In this document: piece by piece, positions 23,173-31,188 of the stretch
Layout: the number at the start of each line of letters is the position of its first letter
Position numbering within the stretch: the first letter of the stretch is position 1
IMG/VR virus record: IMGVR_UViG_3300034524_000046
Coordinates: 1-34,895 of that record
Length of the DNA: 34,895 nt
Origin: a virus
Strand: one strand, 5' to 3'
Translations under genes and position numbers: made by a program
The notes under the pieces: generated by a model
The model's input: the letters and a program-made list of their open reading frames with translations, nothing else
The model's database searches: none
Told to the model about the DNA's origin: nothing

Positions 23173-23596
23173 AGCTACCATGCGCATGCCCGATGATTTT
23201 CAGAAGAAACTCTCAAAACTTGGCGAAAAGACAGATGAAATTGTCTCAAAAGTTCTAGAATCAGGTGGTGAGGTAGTCCTCGATAAAGTAAAGAAGAATC
23301 TAAAAGGCGTAATCGGTAGTGGGACAAAGGAAGAAAGTAGATCCACGGGTGAACTGATTTCTTCCCTCGGGCTTTCCCCTACAAAACTAGATAGAAACGG
23401 CAATTACAACGTCAAGATTGGTTTTAGCGAACCACGAAGTGATGGTGATTCGAATGCCAAGATCGCAAACATCCTTGAGTACGGAAAGTCCGGTCAGCCG
23501 CCAAAGCCTTTCTTAAAACCTGCAAAGTCCGCCTCCAGGAAAGCTTGTATTGATGCTATGAGAATGGAGTTTGAAAAGGAGGTTGAAAAGCTATGA
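23165..23596 (+). CDS. HK97 gp10-like tail-joining protein
   Basis: GTG 23165, seven bases after AAAGGAGGTG, gives 143 residues; the frame upstream to 23105 overlaps the previous gene without support. The pattern ARMP-like start (MAKATMRMPDDFQKKL), GGEVVLDKVKKNLKGVIG, then NYNVKIGFSE and ANILEYGKSGQPPKPFLKPA is the HK97 gp10 family. It takes part in joining head and tail. It overlaps the next gene by four bases. Confidence 0.9.
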   Translation: MAKATMRMPDDFQKKLSKLGEKTDEIVSKVLESGGEVVLDKVKKNLKGVIGSGTKEESRSTGELISSLGLSPTKLDRNGNYNVKIGFSEPRSDGDSNAKIANILEYGKSGQPPKPFLKPAKSASRKACIDAMRMEFEKEVEKL

Positions 23597-23937
23597 ACTT
23601 GCTTGTGGATTTAAACTCTACTCTGGCTCCATTTGATATTCCCGTGGAGACTGGTGTGTTCTCTGATGTGCCTCCTGAAGAATATCTGGTGATCACTCCC
23701 ATGTCTGATAGGCTTGATCTTTTTGCAGATGACCAAGGTTACATGATCGTCTCAGAGGCGAGGCTTTCCCTTTTCACAAAGAAAAACTACATGAAGCGGA
23801 TCAAAGAGCTGACAAAGGCCCTGCAATGCGCAGGGATCACCATCACAGATAGACAGTACGTTGGTTACGAACACGATACGAAATTTCATCATTACGCCAT
23901 TGACGTAATGAAGGGATATGAAACGGAGGAAGAGTAG
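23593..23937 (+). CDS. Tail terminator-like protein
   Basis: The 114-residue product starts at ATG 23593, overlapping the gp10-like stop. It begins MNLLVDLNSTLAPFDIPVET and has YLVITPMSDRLDLFADDQGY, then ARLSLFTKKNYMKRIKELTK. Position between the gp10-like gene and the major tail protein and the alpha/beta pattern fit the tail-terminator (tail completion) fold that caps the finished tail tube. The call rests more on position and pattern than on a single motif. Confidence 0.75.
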   Translation: MNLLVDLNSTLAPFDIPVETGVFSDVPPEEYLVITPMSDRLDLFADDQGYMIVSEARLSLFTKKNYMKRIKELTKALQCAGITITDRQYVGYEHDTKFHHYAIDVMKGYETEEE

Positions 23938-24819
23938 ATGGCAACAATTGGACTTGATTCCCTATACTATGCCAAGATCACAGAAGATCAAAATGGCATC
24001 GAAACCTATGGTACCCCAAAGGTACTTGCAAAAGCCATGACTGCAGACCTGAGCATTGAGCTCATTGAAGCGATACTCTATGCAGACGACGGTGCATCAG
24101 AAGTCATCAAAGAGTTTAAGAGCGGTGCCCTCAGTCTAGGCATCGATGATATTGGTTCACTTGTGGCCCAAGACCTAACGGGTTGTAAGATTGACAGCAA
24201 CAATGTAGTGGTTTCAAGAAGTGAAGATGGCGGTAGTCCGGTGGCCATTGGGTTTCGCGCCAAAAAGGCGAGTGGAAAATATCGTTATTTTTGGCTTTAC
24301 AGGGTCATCTTTAGCGTCCCTGCCACAAGCCTTGCCACCAAGGGCGATTCTATTACCTTCAGCAGTCCCACCATAGAAGGAACGGTGTTTAGACGAAACA
24401 AACTCGATGGTGAAAACAAGCACCCCTGGAAGGCAGAAGTCACTGAAGGCGATAGCGGCGTAGCTGCGTCAACGATTACGAGCTGGTTTACTTCTGTGTA
24501 TGAACCTGACTTTACGCCTGTCACTCCAACGATCACCATCACGACCCAGCCTGCTGTCCTCACTGAAGCCACCTCCGGTAGCATCACAGGAAGCCTTTCT
24601 GTTGTGGCAGAATCCAACACCAGTGATCCCGTCACCTACCAGTGGTATGAAAACACCACTAGCAGCACAACCGGTGGCACACCCATTAATGGAGAAACAT
24701 CTGCGAGCTTTGACCTTCCTACAGATCTCTTAGCCGACACCTATTACTACTACTGTGTCCTCAGCCTGGTTGGAGCCAGCGATGTAACAACCACCGTGGC
24801 CACAGTAACAGTATCCTAA
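23938..24819 (+). CDS. Major tail tube protein with Ig-like C-terminal domain
   Basis: The 293-residue product starts at ATG 23938 directly after the stop of the previous gene. Residues 1-185 form the tube domain (MATIGLDSLYYAKITEDQNG, then YFWLYRVIFSVPATSLATKG and a middle with KHPWKAEVTEGDSGVA). Residues about 200-293 are an immunoglobulin-like, threonine-rich domain (TITITTQPAVLTEATSGSIT, then VTYQWYENTTSST). Such domains on tail tubes are thought to help weak binding to surfaces. A small linker (PDFTPVTP) joins the two parts. Confidence 0.9.
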   Translation: MATIGLDSLYYAKITEDQNGIETYGTPKVLAKAMTADLSIELIEAILYADDGASEVIKEFKSGALSLGIDDIGSLVAQDLTGCKIDSNNVVVSRSEDGGSPVAIGFRAKKASGKYRYFWLYRVIFSVPATSLATKGDSITFSSPTIEGTVFRRNKLDGENKHPWKAEVTEGDSGVAASTITSWFTSVYEPDFTPVTPTITITTQPAVLTEATSGSITGSLSVVAESNTSDPVTYQWYENTTSSTTGGTPINGETSASFDLPTDLLADTYYYYCVLSLVGASDVTTTVATVTVS

Positions 24820-24835
24820 TGAGAGGTAGATAATC

Positions 24836-25246
24836 ATGGTAGATGGAAAGCTAATCCTCGACGAAGCCTCCGATGAGAGAAGCGCCACCATTGACATTGG
24901 TGGCACTGAGTTTAAGATGATCCTGACCACCAAAGCGACAAAGGCGATTGCAGGTCGTTATGGTGGTCTTGAGAATCTGGGCGAAAAGCTGATGCATACT
25001 GAGAACTTTGAAATGGCCCTCGAAGAGGTGGTCTGGCTTATTACGCTGCTGGCCAACCAGTCCATTTTGATTCATAACATTAAAAATAAGGACGATAAAA
25101 AAGAGCTCCTCACAGAAGATGAGGTGGAACTACTCACCACTCCCTTCGACCTGGCGAGTTACAAAAATGCCATCATGACCAGTATGATGATGGGCACCAG
25201 AAGGAATGTGGAGAGTGAAGACTCAAAAAACGAAGTAGTCGGGTAA
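24836..25246 (+). CDS. Tail assembly chaperone, short form (gpG-like)
   Basis: The 136-residue product starts at ATG 24836 behind GAGAGGTAG. It contains IDIGGTEFKMILTTKATKAI, then KLMHTENFEMALEEVVWLIT and TPFDLASYKNAIMTSMMMGT. Its place between the major tail protein and the tape measure, and the frameshift signal near its end (25225-25271), mark it as the gpG-like chaperone. It should bind the tape-measure protein during tail assembly. Most ribosomes stop at TAA 25244-25246, which is inside the frameshift stem. Confidence 0.85.
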   Translation: MVDGKLILDEASDERSATIDIGGTEFKMILTTKATKAIAGRYGGLENLGEKLMHTENFEMALEEVVWLITLLANQSILIHNIKNKDDKKELLTEDEVELLTTPFDLASYKNAIMTSMMMGTRRNVESEDSKNEVVG

Positions 25247-25434
25247 GCGATCAGGAACTCTTTACCCGACTGATTTATTTTGGCACGGTACACCTGAGAC
25301 GATCTGAAAGCGAAGTATGGCTGATGCCTATCGGGTATTTGATGGATCTTTGGGAGTGCCATAAGCAGTTCATAGGCATTACAAGACCAGTCCAGCAACG
25401 GTCCATTGATGATTTGATCCCTCTTGGTCTTTGA
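24836..25434 (+). CDS. Tail assembly chaperone, frameshifted long form (gpGT-like)
   Basis: Translation runs in frame from 24836 to the slip codon AAC ending at 25231, then continues in the -1 frame from CGA at 25231 to TGA at 25432-25434. This adds 67 residues (about 199 in total). The added part reads SDQELFTRLIYFGTVHLRRS and then WLMPIGYLMDLWECHKQF, which is a typical gpT-like C-terminus in Bacillota siphophages. It has no start codon or ribosome-binding site of its own, so it is made only as a fusion. By analogy with lambda, it should recruit the tape measure with the tail tube protein. Confidence 0.85.
25225..25271 (+). other. Programmed -1 ribosomal frameshift signal
   Basis: A canonical slippery heptamer A AAA AAC (25225-25231) lies in the right phase of the 24836 frame. 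After a 5-base spacer comes a perfect 10-bp stem, AGTCGGGTAA (25237-25246) with TTACCCGACT (25262-25271), and a 15-base loop. The zero-frame stop codon is inside the stem. Heptamer, spacer length and stem together fit a classic bacterial -1 site. Confidence 0.88.
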
Positions 25435-25444
25435 AAATTTCCTA

Positions 25445-25473
25445 TTGATAGGGGTGCGATTTAGCCTTAGAAT
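25445..25473 (+). promoter_or_regulatory. Sigma-A type promoter of the inserted gene
   Basis: TTGATA (25445-25450) and TAGAAT (25468-25473) are separated by exactly 17 bases; each differs from consensus at one position. It lies 50 bases before the ribosome-binding site of the 25523 gene, within an otherwise closely packed structural operon. It would allow expression in the lysogen. The rest of the 25435-25522 spacer is A+T-rich with no other signal. Confidence 0.6.
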
Positions 25474-25522
25474 ATTCTTATGATGATTAATTTATGCCTA
25501 TAGTCAATAAGGGTGAGGTGCT

Positions 25523-26080
25523 ATGAAAAAGAAATCAAAGACCATCGATCTAGAAAGGAAGAATTTCAACCTAGCCTGTGCTGAGTATATTAGAAACTTT
25601 GGAGCCGATGAGCTTTTCTCTACAAAACACGTAACGGTTGTTTTTGATCGCAAAGAAGCGAGTCTAATCAAAGAGTTTCTAACAGAACAGAGAGATTCTC
25701 TTTATCATTCGCCTTCTACTGAGAGGGATCCATTCCAAGAAAGGCAAGATCAGATAGATATGGATAACTGCACTCTCATGATCATGCAGCTGAGAAGAGA
25801 ACTCGAAGCATCTAACGAGAATGAATCCATGGCTTTCAAAATCAACTATGTTCACTTTCACACTTTTGCATTCTTACTCGAGACATACCTTGGCCGACTG
25901 CTAAACAGCGATTTTTCGTGGAATGCCGATTTTGAAAGTGAATGTGATAAAGAACGACTGTCATTTAAGAGAAAGTTGTATGAGATATACGAGAAGCTAA
26001 AAAATGAAGTGCTCATTGTCACAAAAACGTTATTTGATGATGAGTTCGATGATGTCCATGACCCTCATCTGACCTTGTAA
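25523..26080 (+). CDS. Unrecognised gene inserted in the tail operon (moron candidate)
   Basis: The 185-residue product starts at ATG 25523 behind GGGTGAGGTG. I recognise no family. It begins MKKKSKTIDLERKNFNLACA and has FGADELFSTKHVTVVFDRKE, an acidic, helical middle, YVHFHTFAFLLETYLGRLL (possibly amphipathic) and a very acidic C-terminus (DDEFDDVHDPHLTL). No signal peptide or clear membrane segment is seen. It sits between the tail chaperone and tape-measure genes, where these phages usually have nothing else, and it has its own promoter (25445) and terminator (26110). It looks more A+T-rich than its neighbours. This is the form of a moron; host benefit, superinfection exclusion or anti-phage defence are possible but unsupported. 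Confidence 0.75.
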   Translation: MKKKSKTIDLERKNFNLACAEYIRNFGADELFSTKHVTVVFDRKEASLIKEFLTEQRDSLYHSPSTERDPFQERQDQIDMDNCTLMIMQLRRELEASNENESMAFKINYVHFHTFAFLLETYLGRLLNSDFSWNADFESECDKERLSFKRKLYEIYEKLKNEVLIVTKTLFDDEFDDVHDPHLTL

Positions 26081-26109
26081 ATGAGTAAAGATGCCAGAGA
26101 GCTTTTTCA

Positions 26110-26136
26110 AGACACTTCAAAGGAGGTGTCTTTTTT
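26110..26136 (+). terminator. Intrinsic terminator after the inserted gene
   Basis: AGACACTTC (26110-26118) pairs with GAGGTGTCT (26123-26131, one wobble) around AAAG, followed by six T residues. It would end transcripts of the 25523 gene. Late transcripts must read through it to reach the tape-measure gene. Confidence 0.7.
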
Positions 26137-26161
26137 CATGCCCTGAGAGGAGGTGCACGCT

Positions 26162-28435
26162 ATGTCAGACTTTGGCCTGAAAATCGGCCTTGAGGGCGAA
26201 AAGGAGTTCAAAAATAGTCTGCGTGAGATCAATAGAGATTTCAAAGTTCTGGGTTCTGAGATGAAGCTTGTCACTTCCCAGTTTGATAAACAGGATAAGT
26301 CCCTGCAGGCGGTGACTGCTCGAAATGAAGTCCTAAATAAGGAGATCGATGCGCAGAAAAGTAAGATCAGCACCCTAGAGTCTGCCCTTAAGAATGCCGC
26401 TGAATCCTTTGGTGAAAATGATAAGCGCACAAAAGCCTGGCAGATTCAACTGAACAACGCAAACGCAGATCTCAACAAGATGGAGCGAGAGCTTGATGAA
26501 AACAAGAAGGCTATTGATGAATCCAGTGATGGATTTGAGTGTGCAGGTAAAAAAGCCGGCAAATTTGGAGATGAAATCAAAGACTCAGCTAAAGTAGCGG
26601 ATGATGCTGGTGGAAAGTTTGAAAAACTAGGATCTGTCATGAAAGGAGTAGCCGCAGGTATTGGAGTGGCCATGGCAGCCATTGGCTCAGCCGCGGTCGG
26701 TGCGGGAAAGAAGCTTTATGATATGGCAAGTGATGCAGCTGCTGCCGGAGATGAAGTGGATAAAGCCAGTCAAAGGCTAGGGTTATCGAGAGAAGGCTAC
26801 CAAGAGTGGGAGTATGTTCTTTCGCAAAACGGTGCTAGCATCTCATCTTTAGAAACTGGGATGAAAAAGCTCAATAGCACGGTGGATGATGCTATTAATG
26901 GAAGTGCTTCTGCTACTGATAAGTTCAAGAGACTGGGCATTTCCATGGAGGACCTTGAGGGGAAATCCCGAGAAGAAGTCTTTGAGATGACTGTGAAGGG
27001 ACTACAGGGCATTGCTGATGAAGGTGAAAAAGCCGCCATTGCTAATGACCTTCTCGGCACGTCTTCCGTTGAACTTGGAGCGCTTTTGAATCAAACTGCA
27101 GAGAGCACGGATACCCTAAAGAATAAGGCCAGTGAACTGGGTCTTGTGATGAGTGATGAATCCATAGACGCAGCTGTGAACTACACCGATGCCATGGATA
27201 ATCTCACTAGGTCTTTTGCTGGTGTGAAAAACAACATCACCTCTCAGCTTCTTCCCGGATTCACCATGGTCCTTGAGGGGCTGACTGGACTGATCACCGG
27301 TCAAGAAGGAGCGGCAGAAGAGTTAAAAGAAGGGGCCAGACAAACGGTAGATCAGATTGCAGTTATCCTACCGCAGATTTTGGATGTGGTGACCGGCCTG
27401 ATAGCAGCTATAGCCGAAGTGGCACCTGACCTTGTCCTCGCCCTTGTGAGTGGTATTTTAGATAACCTACCCACGCTCATTGAAGCGGCTACGAGTATCA
27501 TCATGACCATTGTGGGTGGACTCATCGAAGCCCTACCTCAGATTACAGAAGGAGCCCTTCAGCTGGTGCTTACTTTGGTAGACGGGATCATCGCCAATCT
27601 TCCATCACTTGTAGAAGCAGCCCTCGTGATGATCGTGACCCTTGCTACGGGTCTTGGTGAAGCGCTACCTGAGCTAATCCCTTCCATTGTAGAAGCCGTG
27701 ATTCTCATTGCCGAGACGCTGATCAACAATTTAGACTTGGTCCTTGATGCAGCCTTTCAGATCATCAGTGGACTGGCCGAGGGTCTTATTAATGCTCTAC
27801 CAAAGTTAATCGATGCCCTCCCAAAGATCATCGACAGTATCATCACCTTTATCACGAATAGTCTCCCTAAGATAATCGAGATGGGCGTGCAGCTGACAAT
27901 TCAGCTGGCGGCAGGACTGATCAGGGCCATCCCTCAGCTTGTCAGTCAGCTTCCACAAATCATCTCTGCTATTGTGACAGGACTTGGGAGGGCTATTCCC
28001 TCCATGAATGATGTGGGAAGAAATATCGCTCGTGGACTGTGGGACGGGATCTCATCCATGATCGGCTGGCTCAAAGGAAAAGTAGATAGCATGGTCGGTG
28101 GCATCGTTAAAGGAGTCAAAGGTGTTCTTGGCATCCGCTCACCTTCTAAGGTGTTCGCCGGGATTGGCGCCAACATGAGTGAGGGTATCGGGGAAGGTTT
28201 TACGGAGGCCATGAGTGGTGTAGAAAAGGACATTCAAGGCGCTATTCCAACGGACTTTGACCTCGATCTAAACTCTAAGGTCAGTGGGAGTTTCGGCGGC
28301 TCTGAAGGCGCTGTCTTTGATGTAACCATTCCCCTTACCATCGATGGAAATATTCTGACTCGTGTGATAGCGCAGCTGCAGTGGAACCAAAATACTGTCA
28401 CCGTTAGGAATCTTGGCGTGGCAGGAAGTTCATAG
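26162..28435 (+). CDS. Phage tail tape measure protein
   Basis: ATG 26162, seven bases after GAGAGGAGGTG, gives 757 residues; GTG 26153 lies in that site. Residues 1-140 are coiled coil (LEGEKEFKNSLREINRDFKV, then NKEIDAQKSKISTLESALKN). Residues about 160-190 form a hydrophobic A/G-rich segment. Residues about 400-640 are repeats with the theme LP-x-LI-x-x-A (for example DNLPTLIEAATSIIMTIVGG and ALPQITEGALQLVLTLVDGI). The C-terminal region has the RSPSKVFAGIGANMSEGIGE motif. By the rule of about 1.5 angstrom per residue, the tail would be near 110 nm. It shows a siphovirus with a mid-length flexible tail. Confidence 0.93.
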   Translation: MSDFGLKIGLEGEKEFKNSLREINRDFKVLGSEMKLVTSQFDKQDKSLQAVTARNEVLNKEIDAQKSKISTLESALKNAAESFGENDKRTKAWQIQLNNANADLNKMERELDENKKAIDESSDGFECAGKKAGKFGDEIKDSAKVADDAGGKFEKLGSVMKGVAAGIGVAMAAIGSAAVGAGKKLYDMASDAAAAGDEVDKASQRLGLSREGYQEWEYVLSQNGASISSLETGMKKLNSTVDDAINGSASATDKFKRLGISMEDLEGKSREEVFEMTVKGLQGIADEGEKAAIANDLLGTSSVELGALLNQTAESTDTLKNKASELGLVMSDESIDAAVNYTDAMDNLTRSFAGVKNNITSQLLPGFTMVLEGLTGLITGQEGAAEELKEGARQTVDQIAVILPQILDVVTGLIAAIAEVAPDLVLALVSGILDNLPTLIEAATSIIMTIVGGLIEALPQITEGALQLVLTLVDGIIANLPSLVEAALVMIVTLATGLGEALPELIPSIVEAVILIAETLINNLDLVLDAAFQIISGLAEGLINALPKLIDALPKIIDSIITFITNSLPKIIEMGVQLTIQLAAGLIRAIPQLVSQLPQIISAIVTGLGRAIPSMNDVGRNIARGLWDGISSMIGWLKGKVDSMVGGIVKGVKGVLGIRSPSKVFAGIGANMSEGIGEGFTEAMSGVEKDIQGAIPTDFDLDLNSKVSGSFGGSEGAVFDVTIPLTIDGNILTRVIAQLQWNQNTVTVRNLGVAGSS

Positions 28436-28450
28436 AAAGGAGGTCATCCC

Positions 28451-29590
28451 TTGATTGAAATATACTCCGGGGCAAATTTGATTCAATCTATTCAGAAGGT
28501 CATCAGCTCAAACTTAAGAGAAACCCTAGATGGTGAGTTCACCTTGTCTTTTAGTGTGATGGCAAGGTCAGCACTGGCACTAAAAACAAGGCAAGTAGCA
28601 AAACTGGATAATCAGTACTTTGAGATTGTACAGATCAGCAAATCAGTTCAAGGAAGCCTCCCTACTTGCTCTGTCCTCTGCGAACACGTCTCCTATCTTC
28701 TCAACCACGAAATGTATAACATCAGTGCCTTTGATTTTACTGGCGATCCAAGCACGGGGCTCTCTCAGCTTCTCTCAGGCACCCCCTTCTCCTCTGGGGT
28801 GGTGGATTTTACAGAAAGTATCACCATGAAAATCAATCAGAAGGTCTCAAGGCGCGCTGCCCTCATGCAGTACATCGCTATCCTTGGTGGGGAGATTGAG
28901 TATGATGGCTACAACATCAATATCAGAACACATAGAGGAAGTACCGACTATCTCCCTGTCATGGGTTCAAAGAATGTCACAAGTGTGGCTGTCTCCCACG
29001 ATTCTAGGGAGAATGCTTCCTCCTATGATATTTCCTTTTTCAAACTGATGGCTCTCACAGTGGGCGATAATGTACAGATTGTATTTAATCCCTTGGGGAT
29101 CAATGTGAAGACGAGAATCATCTCCCTAGAATACAACCCGTTTTACCGGTACAACATCCGGGTGGAAGTAGGTCGGTATAGGCCCAGCATCTCGGACACC
29201 TTTTACCGCATCGAGAACTCTCTAAATAGCGTAGGCAGCTCAGTGCACGATATCCAAAACCAGGTGAATGACCTGGGAGTATCCTATACAATCGTTTCTG
29301 ATCTAGTGGTGAATGAATCCACTATCGATGTGACTTACACCGTAGAAAAAGGCGATACCCATCAGTACCATGCCCAGTACCAGTACACAACCGACAGCGG
29401 TGGAAGGATCACGAGCATCACCCTCGACAACATTTTCTCAGAACTTCTACTTAAGGAAGTGGCCACCTTAACGGTGGATATGATGAGTTTTTATATCGAG
29501 TATGCAGACGGAACAACAGCGACTTATAACTATACTGTGGATAGCGGTGGTCGAATCACCAGTGTGACGAAAAGCTTAGAGGAGGATTGA
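28451..29590 (+). CDS. Tail-associated structural protein (prophage tail/Tal-like)
   Basis: TTG 28451, seven bases after AAAGGAGG, gives 379 residues. The front (IEIYSGANLIQSIQKVISSN, then GEFTLSFSVMARSALALKTR and YFEIVQISKSVQGSLPTCSV) and the core (KINQKVSRRAALMQYIAILG, then GEIEYDGYNINIRTHRGS) follow the prophage-tail family, which sits at the tail tip. The C-terminal part has two copies of YxYTxDSGGRITS (near residues 315 and 362), an internal repeat. No peptidase active site could be found, so it is probably a structural baseplate hub. No separate distal tail gene lies before it. Confidence 0.82.
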   Translation: MIEIYSGANLIQSIQKVISSNLRETLDGEFTLSFSVMARSALALKTRQVAKLDNQYFEIVQISKSVQGSLPTCSVLCEHVSYLLNHEMYNISAFDFTGDPSTGLSQLLSGTPFSSGVVDFTESITMKINQKVSRRAALMQYIAILGGEIEYDGYNINIRTHRGSTDYLPVMGSKNVTSVAVSHDSRENASSYDISFFKLMALTVGDNVQIVFNPLGINVKTRIISLEYNPFYRYNIRVEVGRYRPSISDTFYRIENSLNSVGSSVHDIQNQVNDLGVSYTIVSDLVVNESTIDVTYTVEKGDTHQYHAQYQYTTDSGGRITSITLDNIFSELLLKEVATLTVDMMSFYIEYADGTTATYNYTVDSGGRITSVTKSLEED

Positions 29591-29594
29591 ATCC

Positions 29595-30668
29595 ATGAGC
29601 TATGATCATATCTTTAATAACACCTTGGCCATCTGGACAGCTTTTGGAGGACGTGGAGAGGTTCTTTTCACCATACCTACTCTCAGCTGGTCGAAGAAAT
29701 ACTATAACGACTTTGGCTACACCCAGTACGGCAGTGAAAAGCAGATCAATGTCTATGATAATGGAAATGCCCAGATTGCCGTGTACTTTGCAAAGACTCC
29801 CTATATGTCCTACTGGAACAAGACCACCAAGCAGTGGACCGTTGTCAGCGTTCCCTGGTGGAGCTATGGCCAGCCAGAGATTCTCTATTCTGCAAATGGC
29901 GTGTTCCTTGCCAAAATAGTGGGTCTTGCCAATGTCATCGCGTCTTTTGATGGCATCACTTGGTACAATGCAGGCTACTGTCCAGGGGCCTTTAACGCTA
30001 TGACCTGCGGTGCTTATGATGTGGGAAGAAACTCTGGAATCGTCAGTTGGTGGTACTACAAGTCGCCGGTCTTCTATAGCTTCGACTCCCTCCAGGAGAG
30101 AACTGCTTGGACACTCGTTGGATCCGACGGAACCTCAGTACCCATCTTTAAATATCTGACCACCCACAAGGGCAGTTTTGTCGGTGTGGTTGGCGGGGAC
30201 AAGTCCATCGCAAGATGTAGTTCAGGTACTCCAGGACTCTGGAGCACAACGATCCCTGAAGATGTGAATGACACCCGGTATATGTATATCCGTTCTGTGA
30301 ATGACGTGCTTTTTGTGATGAAGTTCACCTATACCAATGTTGGAGGCGATTATACCTACTACGTGAAGCTCTGCGTACTGAGTGATGATGCCACCCAGAT
30401 CACCGAGACAAACCTCTCCTGGGTAGGAGACCTTGCCAATAACAACATCCCAAATCCAAGGAACATCATCTGGATGGAAGACTGGGGGAGGTTCGCACTT
30501 CTCAAAGAAAGTCAGCTCTGCGTTTCTACTGATGGGCTCTACTGGGAAGGGGTACATCAACCGGCATTCACAACAAGCCAGTATGACTCTTTTGACGGGG
30601 CGATCTACATTCCTGGTGATGGTTTCTATGCCAAGGCAAGCGGTTATGTCTACTTTGCACCGTACTAA
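29595..30668 (+). CDS. Probable receptor-binding or tail-tip protein with Asp-box-like repeats
   Basis: The 357-residue product starts at ATG 29595, four bases after the previous stop. It is rich in W, Y, S and G with alternating strands. Asp-box-like motifs recur: SFDGITWYNAGY near residue 117, and STDGLYWEGVHQ near 319, and weaker ones between. These suggest a beta-propeller of the kind used by sialidase-like or receptor-binding proteins. It is the last structural gene before lysis, where the host-range protein usually lies. The fold and role are inferred from repeats and position. Confidence 0.7.
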   Translation: MSYDHIFNNTLAIWTAFGGRGEVLFTIPTLSWSKKYYNDFGYTQYGSEKQINVYDNGNAQIAVYFAKTPYMSYWNKTTKQWTVVSVPWWSYGQPEILYSANGVFLAKIVGLANVIASFDGITWYNAGYCPGAFNAMTCGAYDVGRNSGIVSWWYYKSPVFYSFDSLQERTAWTLVGSDGTSVPIFKYLTTHKGSFVGVVGGDKSIARCSSGTPGLWSTTIPEDVNDTRYMYIRSVNDVLFVMKFTYTNVGGDYTYYVKLCVLSDDATQITETNLSWVGDLANNNIPNPRNIIWMEDWGRFALLKESQLCVSTDGLYWEGVHQPAFTTSQYDSFDGAIYIPGDGFYAKASGYVYFAPY

Positions 30669-30684
30669 CCTTTTATCTGATCAT

Positions 30685-30708
30685 GACGCCTTAACTCAGG
30701 CGTCTTTT
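30685..30708 (+). terminator. Intrinsic terminator after the structural operon
   Basis: GACGCCT (30685-30691) pairs perfectly with AGGCGTC (30698-30704), loop TAACTC, followed by TTTT and ATAT. It separates the structural genes from the holin gene. Confidence 0.7.
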
Positions 30709-30742
30709 ATATGCGAAACTTCATAGAAAGCGAGGAGATGAC

Positions 30743-31159
30743 ATGAAGGATATTTGGAACATCATTCAAATGGCCTTTGCTGCCATTGGCGGCTGGCTTG
30801 GCTGGTTTCTTGGAGGCTACGATGGATTTTTATACGCCCTGATCGCCTTTGTGGTGATTGACTATATCCTTGGAGTGATGTGTGCAGTATTAGAAAAGCA
30901 TCTATCCAGCGATGTAGGCGCTCAGGGCATTTTTAAGAAAGTCGTCATTTTTTCACTGGTTGGCATTGCCCACATCATTGATCAGAACATCATCGGAGAT
31001 GGTGGTGCCATCAGAACAGCAGTGATTTTCTTTTATCTATCCAATGAAGGGATCAGCATCATTGAAAATGCCACAAGGATCGGGCTTCCCATACCCGATA
31101 AGCTAAGAGACATTCTCGAGCAGCTTAAAGACGGTGGAGATAAAGATGGTACCCGATAA
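30743..31159 (+). CDS. Phage holin, 4_1 family
   Basis: The 138-residue product starts at ATG 30743 after GAGGAG. It is hydrophobic with membrane segments near residues 10-50 (IIQMAFAAIGGWLGWFLGGY, then FLYALIAFVVIDYILGVMCA) and near 66-100 (FKKVVIFSLVGIAHIIDQNI, then TAVIFFYLSNEGISIIENAT). The DYILGV and SNEGISIIENA motifs are typical of the 4_1-type (toxin-secretion/lysis) holins. It should form the pore that frees the amidase encoded next. Confidence 0.93.
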   Translation: MKDIWNIIQMAFAAIGGWLGWFLGGYDGFLYALIAFVVIDYILGVMCAVLEKHLSSDVGAQGIFKKVVIFSLVGIAHIIDQNIIGDGGAIRTAVIFFYLSNEGISIIENATRIGLPIPDKLRDILEQLKDGGDKDGTR

Positions 31160-31188
31160 TACTTTTCACAGTCTAGGAGGAAAAAGCA

